From Mycobacterium lepromatosis (GTDB lineage Bacteria; Actinomycetota; Actinomycetes; Mycobacteriales; Mycobacteriaceae), in assembly GCF_000975265.2 (NCBI RefSeq), contig NZ_CP083405.1, forward strand, positions 2,728,001-2,792,000: 64,000 nucleotides of DNA. Direction: 5' to 3'. Below the pieces are notes generated by a model, which was not told where the DNA came from, searched no databases, and saw only the letters and a program-made list of their open reading frames with translations. Numbering within the stretch: the stretch's first letter is position 1; every line of letters starts with the position of its first letter. Positions 1 to 10,421 of the stretch are shown one piece after another. Position numbers and translations under genes: made by a program.

Positions 1-258
1 TGAAATGGCGGTTCGCATCGTATGCGCGTTACAGACCGGCTGGAACCATGACCTTGAAGGGAAAAGGTAGGAGTAATTCAAAATCGCGGAATTATGACCC
101 CTGTATGCCAGCATACTCACACACTACAGGGGCAGGTGTAACGCCACCCGCCACCAACGAACGCCCACAATGGACATTAAGCGCGGTCAATTCATGTTTA
201 TACAAGTGACCGGCCAGCAAGGCGACAGACACAACGATTCACAACTAAACGTAAGAAA
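1..258. other. No gene recognised; contains a hairpin
   Basis: I see no convincing coding frame here on either strand. In M. tuberculosis the gene upstream of hsp20 is nirB, which would read leftward here, but no nirB-like peptide could be matched. The only structure is an inverted repeat, CCCCTGTA at 98-105 and TACAGGGG at 125-132, which encloses a second small one, GTATGC at 103-108 and GCATAC at 111-116. Confidence 0.4.
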
Positions 259-740
259 ATGTCGATGAGAAACCTCGTCCTGTGGCCGCGACCGACCTGG
301 GACACCGAACGATGACTACGCGACGTTTCGGCCCCACTACGGTGGACTGGTTCAAGCCCGTTACCGAGTGGAGTAAGCCCGACCTTAAACCCGGCAGCGC
401 AAAGCGTCAAAAATGGCGACAACGCAGTGTCACTTGGAACTGTCGGGTGTTGACTTGGACAAAGACGTCAACATAAAAGGTCGACCATGAGCACTCGGGT
501 ATTCACGATGAACATCGCGATGAGCACACCGGGGACGGAAGTGCGCTGACCGCACGCTCTGCGTGAGGTCCGTCACAGATTGTTTCACCGGGCCTTCCAG
601 CTGACCAAGTACGTTAACAGTGAGGCCATCACGGCTTCCTATGATGCCAGTATACTGACGGTGCGGGTCACCAATGCGGGTCACCAATGCTTTTAAGGTA
701 TCCGGACGCGGGCCAGGCGCAGCGTATAGCTATCACTTAA
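259..740 (+). pseudogene. hsp20 / alpha-crystallin small heat-shock protein (Rv0251c-like), pseudogene
   Basis: This is the decayed relative of the Hsp20 chaperone Rv0251c (Acr2), which holds unfolding proteins during heat and oxidative stress. Conserved pieces appear in order but in different frames: RNLVLWPRPTWDTE just after the start, FGPTTVDWFKPVT near 335, LELSGVDLDKDVN near 435-470, HDEHRDEHTGDG near 510, then SEAITASYDASILTVRV near 620-670, ending AQRIAIT before a TAA at 738-740. At least three frameshifts separate them. It sits directly upstream of the Rv0250c-like gene, the same neighbour as in M. tuberculosis. No intact protein can be made. Confidence 0.8.
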
Positions 741-1026
741 GTAACTTCAGCGCCAAGCGATGCAGATCAATCCGGACGGGGTCATCAGCTCCGTCGCATC
801 CATCCGATCGGCCACCGGACAACTCCCCATGGTGAGAACAACAGACCCAGCGTCCTTTCCAGCAGAGCTATCGTCCATTCAGCGTACGTGATCTGACCCG
901 ATGAAGGCACCGTTGGTTCTCCTTTTCGTAGATTACGCTACATGACTTATCTCACATAAGGGCCGCGCCGTGGGTAGTATCGGGTGCATACTGTGATCCA
1001 TCACACCGTCTGCCGAGGAGATCCGT
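741..1026. other. Intergenic gap before the Rv0250c-like gene
   Basis: About 290 bases lie between the end of the hsp20 remnant and the next start. No coding frame is seen. The stretch must hold the promoter of the downstream gene now that hsp20 is dead. A clear ribosome site, GAGGAG, occupies 1015-1020. Confidence 0.4.
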
Positions 1027-1323
1027 TTGTATGCCACTACTGAACTCACCGAACTGCACGACCTCATCAGAAGAATGCGATGGTCCGTAGCTTCGTTGAA
1101 GACGAGATACGGCGACAGTCCCGCAATTCGTCGCATCGCTATCGACGCTGATCGGATCCTCAGCGACGTCGAATTGCTTGATGCTGACATATCCGAATTG
1201 GACTTGGCTCGCGCCACTGTTCAACAGTCGAGCGAGAAAATCGCTATTCCCGACACCCAGTACGACAGCGACTTCTGGCGTGACGTTGACGACGAAGGCG
1301 TCGGGGGCCACAGCAGATCCTGA
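1027..1323 (+). CDS. Conserved hypothetical protein, Rv0250c-like (98 aa)
   Basis: A small acidic, probably cytosolic and helical protein of unknown function. I place the start at TTG 1027 because GAGGAG (1015-1020) sits six bases upstream and the length then matches the roughly 97-residue mycobacterial family. The first half (ELTELHDLIRRM, IDADRILSDVELLD) looks helical; the C-terminus IPDTQYDSDFWRDVDDEGV is the most conserved block in my memory of the family. No signal peptide or membrane segment is present. In M. tuberculosis it lies between hsp20 and a succinate dehydrogenase operon. Here both neighbours are destroyed while this gene remains open, which suggests an independent function. 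Confidence 0.8.
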   Translation: MYATTELTELHDLIRRMRWSVASLKTRYGDSPAIRRIAIDADRILSDVELLDADISELDLARATVQQSSEKIAIPDTQYDSDFWRDVDDEGVGGHSRS

Positions 1324-2099
1324 TAATCAAACCCCCCGAACATCAAAGGGGAGGCGCTCTAATGTACTCTCCGAGCAGGGAACACGGGAAAAGGATCCCA
1401 GTAAATGAGCGTACCCACGGCAAGCCGGTCCTGCTGCCAGTATTTCCTCAGCTGCTCAGACCCAAAGAACATAACGAACGCTCTACACTGACTGGCAATG
1501 ATTGCCGTTTCTGATAATCAATATCGGTTTTCGGCGTTCATTCTTTATGCCACCATCCGAGTGTTCTGGGGTAGCAACTATTGCGCAGCTTAATGCCACT
1601 ACTTGATGCCGTTCTATTTGCCGTGTATCAGTATCTGCTGCGGGCCCGGAGCTAGGCACTTCTGCGTCTGGTTGGGGCATTTTCCCATGGTAGATTGCTG
1701 GAATACTAGCATTACCATTCCTGCTTGAGTTTCGACTTACCTGCTACCAGATATAATGCAAAACTTGCTGTATCACTGACCAGAGGGGGCGTGTCTGAAC
1801 CAGGTGCATAATACACCGGTGAAGCCTGGCTTACGCTGATCACCCAAAACACCCACCGCATACCTCTTCCTAATATAAGGCTGGCAGTTTCGGTGAGAGA
1901 AAGACATGACATGACAATGGCGTTCTACCCACCCTCCGGCTTAGACAACGTCATTTTGGTGTCCAATGTGCTTTTATTTTGATGATACGCCATCTCGTGC
2001 CATTCGTGTCGGCGCATCCGTGGCAGTCGACTCAAGCATTTCTCCAAACACCCAATACAGTACTAGATCGGAACACAGGTCAGGAACTTGAACATCCGT
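1324..2099. other. Decayed region where the Rv0249c membrane anchor should lie
   Basis: This 776-base stretch lies where the membrane-anchor subunit of the Rv0247c-Rv0249c respiratory complex is expected. I could not recognise peptide matches except at its downstream end, which is annotated separately. Frames on both strands are broken by frequent stops. It is probably the eroded body of that gene, but this is inferred from synteny only. Confidence 0.35.
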
Positions 2100-2234
2100 C
2101 AGATGCAATTCGTATGGATCACACTGGGCGCATTGGCGCTGACCGACTTCTACATCATGCTGGTGGCTAACAGCACCATCACAAAAATCGGATTTGTTGG
2201 CTTAGAAGACGGTCGAAATACCGGCAAGGACTGA
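2100..2234 (+). pseudogene. Succinate dehydrogenase/fumarate reductase membrane anchor (Rv0249c-like), C-terminal remnant
   Basis: One frame reads MQFVWITLGALALTDFYIML and continues with VANSTITKIGFVGLEDGRN to a TGA at 2232-2234. That is a hydrophobic helix followed by a short polar tail, as expected at the end of a membrane-anchor subunit. The stop is only 10 bases before the ATG of the flavoprotein remnant, the tight spacing of a former operon. Nothing upstream in this frame forms a complete gene. The assignment to Rv0249c rests on position plus the transmembrane character. Confidence 0.55.
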
Positions 2235-2244
2235 GCGAGGTTCC

Positions 2245-3711
2245 ATGGTTGAGGTCGAACGCCACTCCTACGACGTGGTGGTGATCGGGTGGCAACGACA
2301 CGATAATACATGCGGTTATCGAGACAGGTGAAAAGGGTCGGCGGGTCACAGTAGTGTGTAAATCCCTGTTCGGAGAGGCCCACACGGTGATGGCCAAGGG
2401 CGGTTGCGGACCGCCATAGACAATACCAACCCGAAGAACGATTTGCGGACCCATTTCGCCGACACGATGCGTGGTGAGAAATTCCTCAACAACTGGCAGA
2501 TGGCCGAACTGCACGCCAAGGAGGCACTGGACCGCGTTTGGGGACTAGAGACCTACGCCACGTTGTTCGACCGCACCAAAGATGGCCAGATCGGTCAAAG
2601 CAACTTTGGCGGACATACCTACCCGCGGCTGGCGCACATCGGCGACCACACCGGCCTAGAGTTGATCCGCACCATGCAACAGAAGAGCGTCTCGCTGCAG
2701 CAGCAAGATGACGTCGAACTCGGTTATTAAGTTAGTCAGTTATTAACGAAGTGCGGATCAAGGCTTTCGCCGAGTGAAAGATCCCCGAGCTGACAAAAGG
2801 ATGGTCCAAAAAAACGGGGAACGGGTAGCCGGCACGTTCGGCTACTTGTGCGAAAGCAGTCGGTTCGTAGTGTTCGAGGCGTCCGCTGTTGTGCCGGCCC
2901 CCGGCAACATCGGCAAGTCATTCAAGGTGGCTTCGAATTTCTGAGAGGACACTGGAGACGAGAATGTCCTGGCGCTGCGAGATGGCGCATCGCTAATCAA
3001 CATGGAGTGCGTCTAGTTTCACTAGACGGGCATGGGGTGACCCCCAGCGTGACAGGCATCCTGGGCACCAAAGGTATTCATTCGCAGCGGCGGGGTTCTG
3101 AAGAACTCAAACAGCAAACGGTTCATGTTCGACTACATAAAGCCGGTGTTCAAAGGCCAGTACATTTAAACCGAACAAGAAGCCAGCCAATGGCTAAGGA
3201 CAATCACTTCGCCTATAACACGCCGGACTTGCTGCCGCACGATGAAGTTGCGCAAGACCAATTCCGAGGTTAAAACCGGCCGAAGCAGCCCGCACGGCGC
3301 GGCCTACATCGACATCACGTACCATAATGATGCCTGCAGACATCAAGCTACGGTTACCGTCAATGTATCTCAGTTCATGTAGCTCGCCGATATCGACATC
3401 GCCGCACAATTACCACCTAGGCTAGAATCTAACACTGATCTACGCAACATGCTGCCCGGTAAGCGAGTTCGTGGCTACGGCTACTCTGGAAAGCACCAAA
3501 AGCTGCAGCAGCCCTTCCGATATGGACCCCTTGCTTGACGCAAGACCTTGTTAGTGTGTCGGGCAAAGCAAAACATCAGCGGCAAAGCTGACAGTGCGCA
3601 CGTCACCATCACCTACAAACCTCAGGTAACCATGCAGCCCGACTAGCTGGAACTCTTCGAAATCTCGGGATTAACGAAATCTTAAACCGATGAAGAGCTG
3701 GTCGAACGGCC
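2245..3711 (+). pseudogene. Succinate dehydrogenase/fumarate reductase flavoprotein (Rv0248c-like), pseudogene
   Basis: This is the dead FAD subunit of the Sdh1-type complex, which would oxidise succinate with covalently bound FAD. Collinear peptides are clear: MVEVERHSYDVVVIG at 2245, KSLFGEAHTVMAKGG near 2360, then an open block at 2404-2730 containing THFADTMRGEKFLNNWQMAE and GGHTYPRLAHIGDHTGLELI, followed by KSFKVAS-like, LLPHDEVA and ELFEIS pieces in changing frames. Much of the C-terminal third, where the FAD-proximal and substrate loops continue, is missing between about 3420 and 3540. A 'gttattaa' direct repeat marks one lesion near 2722-2746. Several stops and frameshifts rule out function. 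Confidence 0.85.
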
Positions 3712-3727
3712 AAGACGAAAATGCTAC

Positions 3728-4389
3728 ATGACCTACAACGTGAGGATGCGAGTATAGCGCGGCGACGAAGATGGTAGCGCACTCTGTGACTGCACCGTCA
3801 CCGTCGAAATCAACGAGATCGTGCTTGACATCATTCTCCGGCTGCAACGTACGCAGACTCCCGACCAACCGCGCGGTGCGCTGGAACTGCAGGGCCGGTG
3901 CGGATCATGCCCGTCGGAGATCAACGGCAAACCAGGACTGATGTGTATGATTCGGATGTTGACATTCGGAGAAAACGCGGGAGGTCCCAGCGCTTGCGCT
4001 ACTCGAGGCACTGCAGTCCGGTGAATATCTTATGACGCAAGTTGACGTCCAACACTCGCAGGAATTCCGAAAATGCATCGAATGCTTCCTGTACCAAAAT
4101 ATCTGCCACGTGGTACGCGACGACTAGAAAACAATCAGGAGTTCGCCGGACTGCGGTTCTCGATGCGGATCGTCAAGCTGGAGATGCATCTGCTGAACAC
4201 TCGCGACCGACATCAATAATAACGGTATGCACATAGAGCTTGGCCTGGATTACTACTACTACACCAAGAGCTGAAACGAGATTTCACCAGAAAACATCTA
4301 TAGAGCATCGATACCGATGAAAGAGCTAGTCGACGAACGCAAAACCGATCCTGTGGTATGACTGAGTAGCAAGTTGTTTCGCCGCTGAG
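3728..4389 (+). pseudogene. Succinate dehydrogenase/fumarate reductase iron-sulfur subunit (Rv0247c-like), pseudogene
   Basis: This is the dead iron-sulfur partner of the flavoprotein above. It opens with MTYNVRMRV followed by an in-frame stop. Then come VLDIILRLQRTQTPD, CGSCPSEINGKPGLMCMIRM (2Fe-2S region near 3895-3960), QVDVQHSQEFRKCIECFL near 4040-4090, and an end resembling IPMKELVDERKTDPVV and SKLFRR at a TGA (4387-4389). Cysteines of the first cluster survive in part, but frames change repeatedly. A (TAC)4 run at 4251-4262 looks like a slippage expansion. With its two neighbours this shows the whole complex was lost. Confidence 0.85.
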
Positions 4390-4715
4390 AGTTGCGACTA
4401 CTTGAATAGAAGATTTTAGTTATTCTAGCTACATAATCCTGAAAAGCAATAATAGCACTGAAACCATACCGAATCTCAGGCACCGAAATTGCAAGCTGTG
4501 CTGATCTTCTCGTGTCGTCGCAGTGGCTTAAGTGTCGCGGTCTTCGATGCGAGTATCTTGCGCCCAGTCCCTTAGTGTTGTTCACGTTTGTGTGATATTC
4601 TTAACGCACGCGAGCAAATGAAGGCAAATCTACAACGGTCACCCATCCGTGCAGGGTCCACCCTAAGTACACATTACAGGACACCTTCACTTCGAAATAA
4701 ACGCTCGTTGTGCTG
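4390..4715. other. Gap at the expected position of Rv0246
   Basis: In M. tuberculosis a membrane protein gene (Rv0246) follows Rv0245. Here only 326 bases separate the Rv0245-like stop from the iron-sulfur remnant, and I recognise no membrane-protein peptides in them. Most of Rv0246 has therefore been deleted or is beyond recognition. Confidence 0.4.
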
Positions 4716-5403
<688 letters not shown>

Positions 5404-5710
5404 GTTAGGCGGATGACGACAGCATCGATATCCACGCGTCCAGCCGTGGATTAAAATTGAGGAAGTACGGCACCGCAATCTGTTCGGCCGCCAGTTGATG
5501 CAGGGTGACCCGATGTTCGGTGGCATGCAGTTAGCCGACCGTCGTGATCTGGAGCAACTCGCCAATGTTGACGACAAACACCCCGCCTCGTGGCTCAACG
5601 TCGATCCAGTCTCAGTTCCCAGCGTGGTCCCCACCATGACCGGAGTAGCGACACATTGGCAGGCATTGGCTACCAGGGCCGGGCAGAGGCAGGGGGGAGC
5701 GCCCTAGCAT
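5404..5710 (-). pseudogene. Isopenicillin-N-synthase-like 2-oxoglutarate/Fe(II) oxygenase, remnant
   Basis: Reading leftward, one frame gives WIDVEPRGGVFVVNIGELLQ and then, after a stop, HATEHRVTLHQLAAEQIAVP followed by YFLNFNPRLDAWI. This order (glycine-rich FVVNIGELL, a HRV distal iron-ligand block, then F-x-NP-x-LDA) is the C-terminal signature of the IPNS-like non-haem iron oxygenases. At least one nonsense codon and a frameshift are present, and the protein end is cut short. I know no member of this family at the matching place between Rv0244c and Rv0245 in M. tuberculosis, so it is either an ancestral gene lost there or an acquisition. The N-terminal half was not recognisable. Confidence 0.6.
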
Positions 5711-6540
5711 CCCGGTGTACAATGCGCACCCACACCGTGGGCGATGGCCGCGGGTGCGCAGGATACCGGACAACTTTAATTAGCGAATTAGCGCGACGAA
5801 TATCCCAGCGAAGTCTGAATCGAACACGTTAGGCGGGCCGCCCGATGTCCGCACCATACCGCACATCGTAGCGGCCCACTAGCCGAGCATCCCGGGCAAC
5901 ATAGCTGACCATCGCGTGGATTCCTGCAACCACAGATGGTTCAGATCATCGATCCTAAATGATCAGTATACGCTTCAGGCCGATGTCGATATGGGGATTC
6001 CGCGACCATCGCGGTCGCCGGTGCGGGGCCGGGGTCCTCGAGCAGAGCTGCGGCGGTGTTGGTTTCCGCCGACAATACGTGCCAGACGGTCATTGGATCG
6101 TCGCCGAACGACACGCGCGGACGTTACCAGCTGATCGAATCCAGCGGCAGCCGTAGGCTTGGTTGCGCATCATCTGCGAGCATCCTGCCTAACGGCGGGG
6201 CATTGCCGTCACCAAGGCTGAAGCCAGTATAGAACAATTGACAGGTGGTCTTGTTGAGCGGCCTACCTCATACCGACCCGAGATCGGGTTTAGGCTGGTA
6301 TGGATCTATTTGGCGGTAGTTGAGTGAGGTCGATTACGCTAATTAATCGGCCGTCGTTATGGGCAGTATAGCAACTCCAGCAGCTGGTTGGTGATGATGT
6401 TGAGTAACACTGAGGTTATCTTGTACACCATCGTTGCAGATGACAGGGGCTTCCGGTGCCATACAAAGATCCTCGTCAACTGGTTGGTAGGTTGACCGGT
6501 GCAATAGTAATTCGCATCTGTTTACGTTGAACTATAGCCG
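5711..6540. other. Decayed region, possibly the N-terminal part of the oxygenase remnant
   Basis: This 830-base stretch has no recognisable gene. A leftward frame near 6000-6130 gives FGDDPMTVWHVLSAETNTAA, which could be an old coding fragment but matches nothing I know. If the oxygenase gene had normal length its first half would lie here. Confidence 0.3.
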
Positions 6541-6645
6541 ACTTAATATATTTAATATATTGTTGATATATCGCTATATTACTTGGCTGGATATATTTTT
6601 GATTGAACTAGATTGACTGATGATATATTTTATTCAGCGTTACTG
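6541..6645. other. AT-rich island upstream of fadE5
   Basis: About 105 bases are composed largely of A and T, with repeated 'aatatatt', 'gatatat' and 'ctatatt' words, in a genome that is otherwise GC-rich. The island ends about 65 bases before the fadE5 start, so it may serve as the promoter region, but no clean -35/-10 pair could be fixed. A similar patch recurs near 11.94-12.1 kb. Confidence 0.5.
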
Positions 6646-6710
6646 GTGGGTAACTTAGTCCAGGGTACCCAACCTCTTGATGATTTTCTCAACATACTAG
6701 GAGGAACGTA

Positions 6711-8546
6711 GTGAGTCACTACAAAAGCAACGTTCGCGACCAGGTTTTTAACCTCTTCGAGGTGTTGGGCGTGAACAAGGCTTTCAGTGCAGGCGAGTTC
6801 AACACTCTGGACACCGACACTGCCCAGGAAATACTGACCGAGGTCAGCCGTCTAGCCGAAGGACCCGTCGCCGCATCGTTCGCTGAAGGCGACCGCAACC
6901 CGCCAGTATTCCACCCCGAAACTCACTCGATTACGCTGCCAGAGTCATTCAAGAAATCCTGCAGAGCAGTAGCCGAAGCCGGTTGGAACAAGGCTGGCAT
7001 CGACGAAGCGCTCGGTGGTATACCGATGCCAAAGGCGCTAGTATGGGCGCTGCACGAGCATCTGATGGGCGCTAACCCGGCGGTGTGGATTTATGCTGGT
7101 GGCGCCGGCTTCGCTAACATCCTCTACCACCTCGGCACCGAGGAGCAAAAAAAGTGGGCGGTGTGGGCCGTCGAGCGCAATTGGGGTTCGACCATGGTGC
7201 TCACCGAGCCAGATGCCGGCTCGGACGTGGGTGCCGGCCGGACCAAGGCCGTTCAGCAAGAAGACGAGTCCTGGCACATTGATGGAATCAAACGATTCAT
7301 CACCTCAGGTGACTCCGACGACTTATTCGAAAACATCTTCCACCTCGTGCTGGCCCGCCCTGAGGGTGCCGGGCCTGGCACCAAAGGCCTGTCACTGTTT
7401 TTCGTGCCCAAATTCCTATTCGACTTCGAAACCGGCGAACTCGGCGAACGCAACGGCGTCTTCGTCACCAACGTCGAGCATAAAATGGGCCTTAAGGTCT
7501 CGGCTACCTGTGAACTGTCCTTTGGCCAGCACGGCGTGCCCGCTAAAGGCTGGCTGGTAGGCGAGGTGCACGATGGCATCGCGCAGATGTTTGAGATCAT
7601 CGAGCAGGCACGCATGATGGTCGGCACCAAGGCGATTGCTACCCTGTCGACCGGCTACTTGAACGCGCTGGAATACGCAAAGTCCCGTGTGCAGGGTGCC
7701 GACCTGACCCAGATGACCGACAAGACCGCACCACGAGTGACCATAACACATCACCCTGATGTGCGCCGGTCGCTGATGACTCAAAAAGCCTACGCCGAGG
7801 GTCTGCGGGCGCTGTACCTCTACACCGCCACGTTCCAGGACGCAGCAGTTGCCGAAGCGGTGCACGGCGTGGACGCCAAGCTGGCGGTCAAGATCAACGA
7901 TCTGATGCTGCCCTTAGTCAAAGGCGTGGGCTCCGAGCAAGCCTACGCGAAACTCACCGAGAGCCTGCAGACCCTGGGTGGTTCGGGGTTCTTGCAAGAC
8001 TACCCGATTGAGCAATACATCCGTGACGCGAAGATCGACTCACTGTACGAAGGCACCACCGCCATCCAGGCGCAGGATTTTTTCTTCCGCAAGATCGTCC
8101 GCGACAAAGGCGTGGCACTGTCCTATGTGTCGGGCCAAATCCAGCAGTTCGTCGACAGCGAGACTGGTAACGGTCGACTGAAAAGTGAACGCGAATTGCT
8201 GGCCAAGGCCCTAACCGACATCCACGGGATGGAAACCTCACTAACCGGCTACCTGATGGCAGCACAGCAAGACGTCACCAGCTTATACAAGGTGGGTCTG
8301 GGGTCAGTGCGCTTCCTAATGAGCGTCGGTGACCTGATCATCGGCTGGTTGCTGCAGCGCCAGGCCGCGGTGGCCGTGCAGGCACTCGATGCCGGCGCTA
8401 TCGGCGCTGAGCGTTCCTTTTACGAAGGCAAGGTCGCGGTGTCGTCGTTCTTCGCGAAGAACTTCTTGCCACTTTTGACCAGCACTCGCGAGGTGCTTGA
8501 AGTTCTGGACAACGACATCATGGAGCTTGACGAAGCCGCCTTCTAG
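6711..8546 (+). CDS. fadE5: Acyl-CoA dehydrogenase FadE5 (611 aa)
   Basis: FadE5 removes two hydrogens from the alpha-beta positions of a fatty acyl-CoA, using FAD as cofactor. Its length and sequence match the unusually broad-specificity mycobacterial enzyme. GTG 6711 is preceded by AGGAGG (6699-6704), an ideal ribosome site. Seen motifs: [13 protein letters not shown] and [20 protein letters not shown] in the N-terminal and middle domains, the acyl-CoA dehydrogenase signature [20 protein letters not shown], and the catalytic base in DSLYEGTT, where the Glu is residue 447. A long helical C-terminal extension (after about residue 480) distinguishes this subclass. It is monocistronic, closed by a strong hairpin at 8566-8603. 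All expected catalytic residues are present, so it is very likely active. Confidence 0.96.
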   Translation: MSHYKSNVRDQVFNLFEVLGVNKAFSAGEFNTLDTDTAQEILTEVSRLAEGPVAASFAEGDRNPPVFHPETHSITLPESFKKSCRAVAEAGWNKAGIDEALGGIPMPKALVWALHEHLMGANPAVWIYAGGAGFANILYHLGTEEQKKWAVWAVERNWGSTMVLTEPDAGSDVGAGRTKAVQQEDESWHIDGIKRFITSGDSDDLFENIFHLVLARPEGAGPGTKGLSLFFVPKFLFDFETGELGERNGVFVTNVEHKMGLKVSATCELSFGQHGVPAKGWLVGEVHDGIAQMFEIIEQARMMVGTKAIATLSTGYLNALEYAKSRVQGADLTQMTDKTAPRVTITHHPDVRRSLMTQKAYAEGLRALYLYTATFQDAAVAEAVHGVDAKLAVKINDLMLPLVKGVGSEQAYAKLTESLQTLGGSGFLQDYPIEQYIRDAKIDSLYEGTTAIQAQDFFFRKIVRDKGVALSYVSGQIQQFVDSETGNGRLKSERELLAKALTDIHGMETSLTGYLMAAQQDVTSLYKVGLGSVRFLMSVGDLIIGWLLQRQAAVAVQALDAGAIGAERSFYEGKVAVSSFFAKNFLPLLTSTREVLEVLDNDIMELDEAAF

Positions 8547-8565
8547 CCGACGGCAAGCATAACTG

Positions 8566-8603
8566 CAAGGTCCCCCGCTTCCACGTTGAAGCGGGGGACC
8601 TTG
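8566..8603 (+). terminator. Strong intrinsic terminator hairpin after fadE5
   Basis: The arms CAAGGTCCCCCGCTTC (8566-8581) and GAAGCGGGGGACCTTG (8588-8603) are perfect complements: 16 bp with a 6-base loop, 20 bases after the fadE5 stop. There is no T-run behind it, as is common for mycobacterial terminators. Confidence 0.85.
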
Positions 8604-8931
8604 AATCCGGTGGTCGTAGCCTTTTCCGCCCGGTAGTCTCTAAAAAATGTAAGTGATATCTAAAAATGCCGCCGCTGGATACTTTCACACTCCTTCCAAC
8701 AACGGAACAACGGCCTTTTCGTGCTCCCACCCTATGTCCGCTGACCAACGATCGACCCAAAGAATGCCCCGTCTTGCTGTCTGGGGCGGGGATTCAAATC
8801 AGACACGAGGCCGCCAACCATCGAAAATACCCCATCTAGCGTATCTAGCTTAAGCACCAACCGCACAGCACAAATTCTCACGGCACCGCCCCTGTCTCGT
8901 CTTATGGTTAGGGGGAAACTGGTAACCTGCC
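8604..8931. other. Non-coding gap between fadE5 terminator and fadA2 remnant
   Basis: No gene is seen in these 328 bases. Both flanking genes point into the gap, so it is an end-to-end intergenic region. Confidence 0.45.
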
Positions 8932-10273
8932 TCAAGCCTCTAGAATCACAGCTGCACCCTGAACGCCGGCAGCACAAATCGAAACCAAAGCCCGCAACGG
9001 CCCGCCCCCCCTTTTCTTTGTGCTGCTTTCTGCTCGGCAAGTTGTTTGGCGGTCTGCACAAGTATACGTCCGCCGGTGGTAGCAAAGGGATGACCAGCAG
9101 CCAATGATGAACCGTTGACATTGAGCTTAGACCGATCGATCGGCCCAAGCGCGACATTGAGGCCCAACCCGCCCTACAAGACTCCTCGGACTCCCGCGCC
9201 TGCAGATGCGCCAGCACCACCGAGGCAAGTCCCTCATGGATTTCGTAGAAATCGAAAGCCTGAACGCCCAGCCCGTCGCGGGCTAACAGCCAAGGCACCG
9301 CGTAAGTCGGCGTCATTAGCAGGCAGTCACTTCCGCTCACGTAGTTAACCGCAGCGATCTCCGCATCTACCCAGTAGGCAAACGGGGTCAACGCATGCGC
9401 AGCTACCCATTGTTCGGTGGCGGGCAACGCGACCGAGGCGCCGGCGGTCAGCGGAGTGCAATTTCCCGCCATCATCGTCGCGTCACCGGCCTGAACCTCC
9501 GAAAACCGGGCGCAATGTGGCCAACTGTTCTACATGAGAGTTGGGCCGTAGATTGTCATCGCGGTAGAGCCCCAAAAACGGCGTGACAGGTACATCGAAA
9601 AAGCCCAGATCGTAGGCTTCAGCCATATTGCGATAGCTAGCGGCAGCCAGCTCGTCTTGTTCAACCCGCTTGATCCCTATTTTCTTGGCGGTGGCGGCCG
9701 TGCTCTCCCATCGACAGTCCAGTGCGGGGCTCACTGTTGGCGGGGATTTCGACCCCGATACTGGTAAACAGTGTACCCACCAGCTTCAGCCGTTGCACGT
9801 CGGATTCGAATCGGCGCAGCTTCAGCAAGTTGTCATCCAGGCCGATCGGCGCGTCCGAAGTGGTGTCGACTCCGCCGGCAACAGCCACCTCATAGCGGCC
9901 AACGGCAATGCCATCAGCTGCCACGACCGCTGCTTGCAGACCAGTTCCGCAAGCTTGCCGCAGGTCGAACGCAGGTGTGTATGGCGACAGCTGCGACCCC
10001 AGCACGCATTCGCGTATCAGGTTAAAGTCGCGGCTGTGCTTGAGTACAGCGCCGCCAATCACCATGCCTAATCGTTCACCAGCCAGACCGGAAAGGTCCA
10101 CCAGACCACTCAAAAGCCGCGGTGAACATGTCCTGGTTGGACGCCGTCGGCATAAGCGCCATCTGATCTCGCGAACAGAATGCGATCGTGGCGCCCAGTA
10201 CGACGATTCTTTGCTTAGCGAGCGTGGCCTTCTGAATGGTTTTGTTACGTGCTACACAACTTGCAGAGGCCAC
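8932..10273 (-). pseudogene. fadA2: Acetyl-CoA acyltransferase (thiolase) FadA2, pseudogene
   Basis: This is the dead thiolase that would cleave 3-ketoacyl-CoA (or condense acyl-CoA units). Collinear pieces reading leftward: NQDMFTAA near 10115, GLAGERLGMVIGGAVLKHSR near 10060, DLRQACGTGLQAAVVAADGI (the thiolase active-site Cys block) near 9950, NSEPRTGLSMGEHG near 9720, DELAAASYRNMAEAYD near 9640, DDNLRPNS near 9540, NGSSLAAGHPFATTGGRI near 9090, and AAVILEA at the TGA (8932-8934). Many frameshifts intervene. In M. tuberculosis it faces fabG4 divergently, and the same arrangement is kept here. The long leftward frame at 8732-9475 joins true and shifted segments and is not a gene. Confidence 0.9.
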
Positions 10274-10295
10274 TTGTAATCTCCGTGTATCTCCG

Positions 10296-10321
10296 GAGCT
10301 TATCAGTTGGGGGATAAGCTC
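10296..10321. promoter_or_regulatory. Inverted repeat in the fadA2-fabG4 divergent promoter region
   Basis: The arms GAGCTTATC (10296-10304) and GATAAGCTC (10313-10321) are perfect 9-bp complements separated by 8 bases. They lie about 100 bases before the fabG4 start and just beyond the dead fadA2 start. This layout fits an operator for a dimeric regulator, though a short terminator or chance cannot be excluded. Confidence 0.45.
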
Positions 10322-10421
10322 TTAAAAGTCACAATACCCCCTGCTATTACTCTCAAGTAAGTTTGTTTTCCTCGATACTGTTGGCTCAAATAATGGCACA
10401 CCCGACACGGAAGGCAGCTCA

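Noticed and set aside
8732..9475. A 247-codon leftward frame across the thiolase remnant
   Set aside because: Only parts of it match FadA2; the rest is out-of-frame sequence extending past the natural stop at 8932.
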